Assembly (NCBI GenBank): GCA_015061815.1
Contig: SUVW01000001.1
Span: 186,001-250,000 of the forward strand
Direction of reading: 5' to 3'
Source: Lentisphaerota bacterium
Lineage (GTDB): Bacteria > Verrucomicrobiota > Lentisphaeria > Victivallales > Victivallaceae
DNA length: 64,000 nt
Position 1 is the first letter of the stretch. Every line of letters starts with the position of its first letter. The notes below the pieces were generated by a model, which ran no database searches, was not told the origin of the DNA, and saw only the letters and a list, made by a program, of their open reading frames with translations. This document shows positions 58,374 through 64,000 of the stretch, one piece after another. The translations under genes and the position numbers were made by a program.

Positions 58374-60104
58374 ATGAAATTCGACAAAGAAACTGTCATC
58401 GGCCTGATATTCTGTTTCATTTTGATGATGGCATGGCCGTCGATCAGTGAATTTATGGGGTGGACACCGCCCCGGGAAGAAATTGCGGAAGTTCAGACGC
58501 AAGAGCCAAGTGCCGCTGATACTGCTCCGGAAAGTGCGGTAAAAGGTGAAGCAAAATCCGCCGGTGTTGTTGTTGCAGAAAAGAAAGCGGAAACTGCTGT
58601 CAAAGCGGAATCTCCGGCGGTGCCGGATGAAAAATTCCGGAATGATGCATTGGAATTGACCGTATCGCCCACTGACGGAGCGATAAAAAATATCCGGTTC
58701 CTCAAGTACATGCATAATGATCTGTCCGGAGAGATCGCCATTGATTCCCGGTTGTTTGCTCTGGATATCCCCAAAGCGCATACCGTTGCGGCACATCCGG
58801 TCGTTGACAGTGACAATACTCTTGTAAACACCCGCACACTCACTTTACCGCAGGGAAAACTTCTGCTCAAACAGCAATTTTCGCTGAAAAATGATTACGT
58901 TATCAGCTGCCGTTACACCCTGACCAACATCGGAACTGTTCCGGTGACTTTGGATGGTATGGTGGTCAAAGGCGGTTCGATCGCGCCCTGGCACACGCTT
59001 ACCGGGGATAAACTGCGCACCATGTCACACCGGCTGGATCTGCTGACGGCCGATGGGGATCATGAAGATATCGATGCGGATGAAGATGATGAAGATTATT
59101 ACTTCAACAAGCCGCCGCAGGTAAAATGGGCGGCGGTGAGCAACAAATATTTCTGCTCCGTATTGAAGTCTGATACCAAAGATGATTTCCGGCTCTGGCA
59201 GGAAGATCCCCGTCCGGCAGTTACCGATGCCAAAGGCAAAGAGTACAACGTGCTGACCATCGGTGCGGCCTTACCGGAATGCAAACTGCTGCCGGGTGAG
59301 TCGGAAAGTTTTGATTTCTCCACGTACACCGGGCCGAAATCTTCTGAAGCACTCTCCAATTTCGTCCCATCCGGAGAAAAAGTCATGCATCTGGCATGGG
59401 GGCCGCTGAATTATCTTGCCCGTTTCCTGATGTGGATATTGAATATGCTTTTCGCGCTCTGCCACAGTTACGGGGTGAGCATCATCATTCTTACGCTGCT
59501 GGTGCGCACGGCATTCTATCCGCTGACGGCCAAAGGCAACGAATCCATGCAGAAAATGCGGAAAGTTCAGCCGCTTTTCAAAGAGTTGAAAGAGAAGTAC
59601 AAGGATAATCCCCAACTGCTCAATCAGAAAATGACCGAACTTTACCGCAAAGAAGGGATCAATCCTTTTGCCGGATGTTTGCCGATACTTCTGCAGATAC
59701 CGATCTTTTTTGCCCTGTATGCGATGCTGGATAACGCAGTGGCACTGCGCCATGTATCATTTCTGTGGGCAAAAAATCTGGCAGCGGCGGACACGGTATT
59801 TTCCATTCCGCTTGGTTTCACGCTGCCGCTGGCAAATATTGATGCGATCCCGGTAAATCCGCTGGTTCTGATGATGACGGTTCTGATGGTCATTCAGCAG
59901 CGCATGACGCCGATGACGATGGACCCGGCACAGAAAAAGATGATGGCAATGATGCCGGTGATCATGTTGATATTCCTCTACGACTTGCCGTCCGGTCTGA
60001 CACTCTACTGGACGATCAGTAACCTTTTCAGTATTATTCAACTCTGGTTGCAGAACAGACGCAACCGGGCTCTGCTCGCCGAAGCTGACAAACAGAGCAA
60101 ATAA
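58374..60104 (+). CDS. yidC: Membrane protein insertase YidC
   Basis: A 576-residue insertase of the Gram-negative type: N-terminal helix (VIGLIFCFILMMAWPSI), a large periplasmic beta domain (about 80-340), and the conserved five-helix core with YGVSIIILTLLVRTAFYPLT, MQKMRKVQPLFKELKEKYKDNPQLLNQKMTELYRKEGINPFAGCLPILLQIPIF cut here as its known stretch, and the C-terminal GLTLYWTISNLFSIIQ. The periplasmic domain confirms a diderm envelope. Confidence 0.96.
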   Translation: MKFDKETVIGLIFCFILMMAWPSISEFMGWTPPREEIAEVQTQEPSAADTAPESAVKGEAKSAGVVVAEKKAETAVKAESPAVPDEKFRNDALELTVSPTDGAIKNIRFLKYMHNDLSGEIAIDSRLFALDIPKAHTVAAHPVVDSDNTLVNTRTLTLPQGKLLLKQQFSLKNDYVISCRYTLTNIGTVPVTLDGMVVKGGSIAPWHTLTGDKLRTMSHRLDLLTADGDHEDIDADEDDEDYYFNKPPQVKWAAVSNKYFCSVLKSDTKDDFRLWQEDPRPAVTDAKGKEYNVLTIGAALPECKLLPGESESFDFSTYTGPKSSEALSNFVPSGEKVMHLAWGPLNYLARFLMWILNMLFALCHSYGVSIIILTLLVRTAFYPLTAKGNESMQKMRKVQPLFKELKEKYKDNPQLLNQKMTELYRKEGINPFAGCLPILLQIPIFFALYAMLDNAVALRHVSFLWAKNLAAADTVFSIPLGFTLPLANIDAIPVNPLVLMMTVLMVIQQRMTPMTMDPAQKKMMAMMPVIMLIFLYDLPSGLTLYWTISNLFSIIQLWLQNRRNRALLAEADKQSK

Positions 60105-60124
60105 ATTTGAAGGAAACAAAAAAA

Positions 60125-60700
60125 ATGGCAGAAAATCCGAAATTCAACGAGTACAAAGAACAGATCCTCCAGATTCTCATGCGGATGTTTGACTATCTGG
60201 CCCTGAATGGGGACTTCAAAATCGAAGAAAAAGGCAACCGGATCGGAGTGATGATCACCAGCGACAATGCCGGACGGATCATCGGCAGGAAGGGGCAGAC
60301 TCTGGAAAGTCTGCAGCTGCTGGTCAACCGGATGATGTTCAAAATCGATGAAGAAGTGCCGCACATCACTCTCGATATCGACGGTTATGCCGCCGGGGAC
60401 CGGGAAGCAAGAGGCGGTGAAGAGGGCGAAAACAATGCGGCACCCAGAGAGTACCGCAAACGCCCCCGGCGCGGCAGTGATGATTCACCGCGCAGCAGTG
60501 TCGAACAACTGGAAAAACAGGCTCTGGATGCCGCTAAAGAGGTCAAAAGATGGGGCGAACCGGTCAAACTGCCGGAAATGAACGCCCACGACCGGAGAAT
60601 AATACATATCACTTTGAAAGAAGACCCTGAAGTCACCACCGAATCGATCGGTGAAGGCGCGATGAAAAAAGTGGTCATCTCTCTGGCTAAAGCTGAATAA
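60125..60700 (+). CDS. KhpB/Jag-type RNA-binding protein (KH and R3H domains)
   Basis: A 191-residue protein. The KH domain holds SDNAGRIIGRKGQTLESLQLLVNRM near residue 50. An acidic/basic linker (GGEEGENN, RKRPRRGSDD) separates it from the R3H part, with MNAHDRRIIHITLKEDPEVTTESIGEG near 155. The N-terminal Jag-N domain of Gram-positive KhpB is absent. AGGA lies about ten bases before the ATG at 60125; a TTG six codons upstream is in frame. A strong terminator follows. Confidence 0.9.
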   Translation: MAENPKFNEYKEQILQILMRMFDYLALNGDFKIEEKGNRIGVMITSDNAGRIIGRKGQTLESLQLLVNRMMFKIDEEVPHITLDIDGYAAGDREARGGEEGENNAAPREYRKRPRRGSDDSPRSSVEQLEKQALDAAKEVKRWGEPVKLPEMNAHDRRIIHITLKEDPEVTTESIGEGAMKKVVISLAKAE

Positions 60701-60721
60701 TTATTTACCGGATGTCCCCAA

Positions 60722-60752
60722 AGCCCGCAGAAAAATCTGCGGGCTTTTTTTT
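60722..60752 (+). terminator. Strong intrinsic terminator after khpB
   Basis: AGCCCGCAGA (60722-60731) and TCTGCGGGCT (60736-60745) form an exact ten-base stem with a four-base loop and an eight-base T-run. Confidence 0.95.
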
Positions 60753-60943
60753 GGCGGCAAACGTGCCGCTGCGGTAAGTGCGCCTTCGCTACGCTGGGCG
60801 CGGGGGCAGACTGCAGGCGTTTGTCTGCAGACGGGTATCCACCCCCTGTCCGTTATTGTCTGTTAAGTCCGTTTTTGTCCGTCACGGTCGCTCCACCGAC
60901 CACGCCTGCACTCACCACGTTGATTTGCAGACTTTGCCGCCAA
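60751..60943. repeat. 193-bp element bounded by 11-bp inverted repeats
   Basis: TTGGCGGCAAA at 60751-60761 and TTTGCCGCCAA at 60933-60943 are exact inverted repeats. Nested inside, TGCAGGCGT and ACGCCTGCA form a second pair. No gene lies inside. It sits exactly between two facing terminators. A stretch at 60781-60800, read on the minus strand, resembles the CCCAGCG.AGCGAAGG core of the pseudopilin repeats. Confidence 0.6.
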
Positions 60944-60947
60944 CGCA

Positions 60948-60977
60948 CAAAAAAACGGGGTGGCATTCGCCACCCCG
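60948..60977 (-). terminator. Intrinsic terminator of the surface protein gene
   Basis: On the minus strand CGGGGTGGC and GCCACCCCG form a nine-base stem with a four-base loop followed by seven T, 24 bases beyond the stop at 61001. Confidence 0.92.
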
Positions 60978-61000
60978 GAAGTGTCAGTTACTGCTGACTG

Positions 61001-64000
61001 TTACGCCAGAGTACCATTGTTTTTCTTGGTGCTGAACTCCTCATGCTCCATTTCAGTGAATGAAGTGCTGCCGATTTCAGCGATAACTGCAGTACCGAGA
61101 TCAACAGTATGATTGTTGAATTCGGTCAGAACATCGCCGATGTTCTCAGCCTCATTACTCCAAGCAATGATCAAGCCGTCGTCACTGGTCTGCACCAGCT
61201 GCGCCCAGACATCATCATCGGTTTCGGGAGTTGCTCCGCCGATAACCTGTTTGACTTTGCTTTCTTCATTGCCGTAACTGCCGAAATCACCACTGCCAGC
61301 AGTACCAACGATCTCACCATCAAACTGAAGATATTTGGCATAATAGTCAAATTCTTTCACCAGTTTAACGGCACCTTGTGTTCCGGCGAGTTGAGCAAAA
61401 CCGGTGATATTGAGGGTATCATTATTATCAGATCCTTTGATATCTACCGTTGCATTAAGCACCGAGTCAACATCAAGATTGAGAGTATTCTCACCGACAC
61501 CCAGGTTGATGTTGTCGGCAGTTATGTAGGCTCCGCCGTTGACAGTTAAGATGTCATTATCAGTACCTGTACTGATATTACCATCTGTGGTAATAGTCGA
61601 TTCGGAAACCGTCAAATTATCATTGCCGGTGCCCAAGTTAATATTACCACTACCGGTCACCGAAGCCACGCTGGAGTTGGTAATGGAAACTGTATCATCT
61701 CCAGCGCCGGTTTCCAGCAAATCACTCTGGGTTGTATTGAACAGGATATCGGCATTTTCCACAACAACGGTATTTTCCGGAGCCTGATCAGCGGAACCGC
61801 TGTAACTACTTTTAATTACACCATTCAAATTGACATCGCCGGTCAATTTGACATCCAGATTTCCTGTATCTTTAGGTCCTTTGTTGGTAATATTACCATT
61901 GACGACACCGCTGTTGATGTTAAGATCAAGGTCACCATTACTTGCAATATTGCCATTGATAACCGTACCGTTGGTGGTGATTTCAGCAGAACCGCCTTCC
62001 GCGATTTCCACCGCATTACCGTTGGTATTGGCATCAAGAACGTCACTGGCAGAGAATTCAACGTTGGCACTGGAATTGCTGTCAATGGCAAGTCCCTGAT
62101 TGACGTAATTCAACACCAATTTATCATCGGCAGTATCAGAAGTACCATTATCGTTGATGCTGAAAGTATACTTGCTGCCGTTGATTTCCAGCCCGGTGCC
62201 GATAACGGCCTGAGTACCGCCGACATAGATATCGATTCCGGAGAAATCAGCTCCGCTGGCGAGGACATACTCACCGCTGGCAAACATACCGGTCTGAACA
62301 GTGATATCACCGTAGGTCCAGCCGAAGCTGTTGAGGGTGAACATCGCATTTGCGGCGTTGCTTGCGTCACGGCCGGTCAGGTCGAAGTTGACGGTCGTGC
62401 TGCTGCTCAAGGTCTGTTTACGGCTGAATTCCACTTCGCTGTTGCCGGAGATGGTGATAACATCCATATCCAGGATCAAACCTTTGAATGTGCCGTTGAA
62501 GTCAGCGAAGACAAGTTCGCTGTTTCCGGCAAAGGTACCGCTCGGTTCGCCGAAGACTCCGCCGGAAACGCGTCCGGTGAAGGTCAGATTATCAGCATCA
62601 CCGGTAAAGGTGACTTTGGTATTATCCACTGTCACGCTGTTGCCGGTCACGCCGTTGGAACCGCCGGCATAGATATCACCGCGCATGGTGATCTCACCGC
62701 CGGTGAGGTCGACGTAGACTTCCGCATTTTCCTGAGTCAGGGTGACTCCCTGACCGACGATCATTGAACCGCCGTAGACTCTGCCGGAAATTCCCATCTT
62801 GTCGCCGGAAGTATTTTGGATAACGACCTTGCTGGAATCGATATCGTAAGTTCCGGTGGCGGAGGTGATGAAGTTACCGCCAACGACCTGTGCGCCCATG
62901 TGGTTGCCGCCGTCGATGATCAAGGTCGTCGAATTAGCAACCTCTTCGCCATTGCGGATATCGGCACCGCCGAATACCGCAGAACGGGTGCTGATGTTGC
63001 TCAATTCGAACTGATAATCACCGGTAAGACCGGCTTCAACTGCAGTGACCGTACCGCGCAGCTGGGCTTCGCCGCGACCGATCTCATTGCCGTTGGCCAG
63101 AGGACCATCCTCGCCCTGATTGTCGGCTTTAAGCAGCAGGTTTTTCACACCGTTGCTGTTGGTCATCATGGCAGCCGGAGTGGTGTAGGTATCGCCCGCG
63201 ACCACATAGATTTCAGCGGCATCATTTTCCGCACGGACGATTTCGACCGCCTGTTCAACGGTTTGAGAAGCATCCATACCGACAATGCGCTGTTTTTCGT
63301 TCCACACAACGTTGGTACCGACTTCACTGCTCCATGCGCTGTTGACGTAGATGACATTGTTTTTGATCTCAAAGTTGGCGATAAGCAGGTCGCCGTCTTT
63401 GGTGTAGACCTGAACGAATTTATCATCAACTTTCACGGAAAGACCATTGACAGTCACCGCATAATTTGTGCCGTTGACATCAAATGTAACTGTTGCCGCA
63501 TAAGTGGAATCGTCAGCGGCAGCGATCAGGGTGTACGGACTATCGAAATCAGCTGTATCATTATAAATGGTGATATTGGCACTGCTGAAGTTATTTATTC
63601 CGTTGACCGTGATTTTCGCTTCGGTATTGACATAGATGGAAATGTTACCGTTACCCACATTGATGCTTCCGGCCGTGACCTCGCCTTTGACAACCAGATC
63701 GGTTGCGCTGACACTTGCAGCATTGAGAGATTTGTCAGCATTGACCTTGACATCAGCCACATCCACATCTCCGGCGGTAATGGTGCCATCGACGATGACC
63801 GCACCGGCTTCGCCATCGATAGAACCGAATTTACCGGTGTCGAGCGTGACCTGATTATTGAAAATCTCCAAATTGGTCGCGTTGTCATCGCTGTTGATGG
63901 TGATTTCGGCGGCGGTGGTGCGTCCACTGATGTTGAAAGTACCATTGCCGTTGAGGTTCATCGTATCGGACAGCGTGCTGGTGTCGGTGTAAGTGACCGT
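61001..64000 (-). CDS. Large repetitive surface/secreted protein, C-terminal part (partial)
   Basis: At least 999 residues, continuing past the right edge. The sequence is poor in lysine-rich helices and full of short beta-strand repeats rich in Gly, Asn, Asp, Thr and Val (ITINSDDNATNLEIFNNQVT; GEITMRGDIYAGGSNGVTGN). Near residues 800-890 RTX-like turns occur: ETGAGDDTVSITN, NLGTGNDNLTVSE, STGTDNDILTVNG, IKGSDNNDTLNITG. These suggest a beta-helix or calcium-binding solenoid. The end (FSTKKNNGTLA) has no autotransporter barrel, so type I-like export is a guess. A strong terminator follows the stop. Confidence 0.8.
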   Translation of the reverse strand, partial: TVTYTDTSTLSDTMNLNGNGTFNISGRTTAAEITINSDDNATNLEIFNNQVTLDTGKFGSIDGEAGAVIVDGTITAGDVDVADVKVNADKSLNAASVSATDLVVKGEVTAGSINVGNGNISIYVNTEAKITVNGINNFSSANITIYNDTADFDSPYTLIAAADDSTYAATVTFDVNGTNYAVTVNGLSVKVDDKFVQVYTKDGDLLIANFEIKNNVIYVNSAWSSEVGTNVVWNEKQRIVGMDASQTVEQAVEIVRAENDAAEIYVVAGDTYTTPAAMMTNSNGVKNLLLKADNQGEDGPLANGNEIGRGEAQLRGTVTAVEAGLTGDYQFELSNISTRSAVFGGADIRNGEEVANSTTLIIDGGNHMGAQVVGGNFITSATGTYDIDSSKVVIQNTSGDKMGISGRVYGGSMIVGQGVTLTQENAEVYVDLTGGEITMRGDIYAGGSNGVTGNSVTVDNTKVTFTGDADNLTFTGRVSGGVFGEPSGTFAGNSELVFADFNGTFKGLILDMDVITISGNSEVEFSRKQTLSSSTTVNFDLTGRDASNAANAMFTLNSFGWTYGDITVQTGMFASGEYVLASGADFSGIDIYVGGTQAVIGTGLEINGSKYTFSINDNGTSDTADDKLVLNYVNQGLAIDSNSSANVEFSASDVLDANTNGNAVEIAEGGSAEITTNGTVINGNIASNGDLDLNINSGVVNGNITNKGPKDTGNLDVKLTGDVNLNGVIKSSYSGSADQAPENTVVVENADILFNTTQSDLLETGAGDDTVSITNSSVASVTGSGNINLGTGNDNLTVSESTITTDGNISTGTDNDILTVNGGAYITADNINLGVGENTLNLDVDSVLNATVDIKGSDNNDTLNITGFAQLAGTQGAVKLVKEFDYYAKYLQFDGEIVGTAGSGDFGSYGNEESKVKQVIGGATPETDDDVWAQLVQTSDDGLIIAWSNEAENIGDVLTEFNNHTVDLGTAVIAEIGSTSFTEMEHEEFSTKKNNGTLA

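Overview
The window looks like chromosomal DNA of a Gram-negative, probably anaerobic bacterium of the Planctomycetota-Verrucomicrobiota-Lentisphaerota group, most likely a Lentisphaerota (Victivallales-like) organism. The main reason is the two pseudopilins whose N-termini read [18 protein letters not shown] followed by LLPAL and an ARERGR stretch. One of them is paired with a large exported hydrolase-like protein and a GntR/LacI-type regulator, a layout I associate with Victivallis-type genomes. LpxD, a Skp-like chaperone and YidC point to an outer-membrane cell envelope. FeoAB, IspD (MEP pathway) and a cobalamin-dependent MetH fit a gut or sediment anaerobe. No rRNA, CRISPR array or intact transposase was seen. 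Taxonomy is an inference, not a search result.

Layout. 1-8306 (minus): an apparent long transcription unit runs from a NagB-like isomerase and a PIG-L deacetylase through IspD and an RpoD-type sigma factor to a complete iron-type ABC importer (ATPase, binding protein, fused permease) and the start of RsmE. 8407-16000: tilS diverges from rdgB and an RluA-type synthase. These are followed by a tightly overlapped small membrane protein, a C39-like exported protein and an XPB-type helicase, and then by a DUF790 (Bax1-like) nuclease. 16000-18600: two EamA-type exporters and an Lrp/AsnC regulator whose promoter is covered by a perfect inverted repeat. 18587-25700 (minus): accessory, surface-related region with two pseudopilin genes carrying repeats and palindromes in their leaders, a NikR-like regulator without the nickel ligands, the exported hydrolase-like protein and its probable regulator. 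26045-26212: tRNA-Leu(CAA) and tRNA-Met(CAU), minus strand.

26449-37724 (plus): an M20 amidohydrolase and a CapA-like protein, then a candidate 6S-like RNA, 5-formyl-THF cyclo-ligase, RNase Y, alanine racemase, an aldehyde dehydrogenase, MiaA and FeoAB. 37789-41483 (minus): MetH lacking its reactivation domain, a separate activation-domain protein, and an rRNA pseudouridine synthase. 41734-52179 (plus): rsmI, a candidate structured RNA, dut, an exported nitroreductase, a MoxR/DUF58/vWA operon, and guaB-skp-lpxD-Sel1.

52101-57345 (minus): an isolated block of eight genes, several with phage-tail character (tail collar with collagen repeat, DUF1353). It contains no integrase, capsid or terminase gene, and its last gene runs antisense into the Sel1 gene. 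57568-60700 (plus): rpmH-rnpA-yidD-yidC-khpB, closed by a strong terminator. 60751-60943: a small palindrome-bounded element between two terminators. 61001-64000 (minus): the C-terminal part of a large repetitive surface protein with RTX-like GxGND turns that continues beyond the window. Most protein assignments rest on recognisable motifs; the phage block, the two RNAs and the repeats are the least certain parts.
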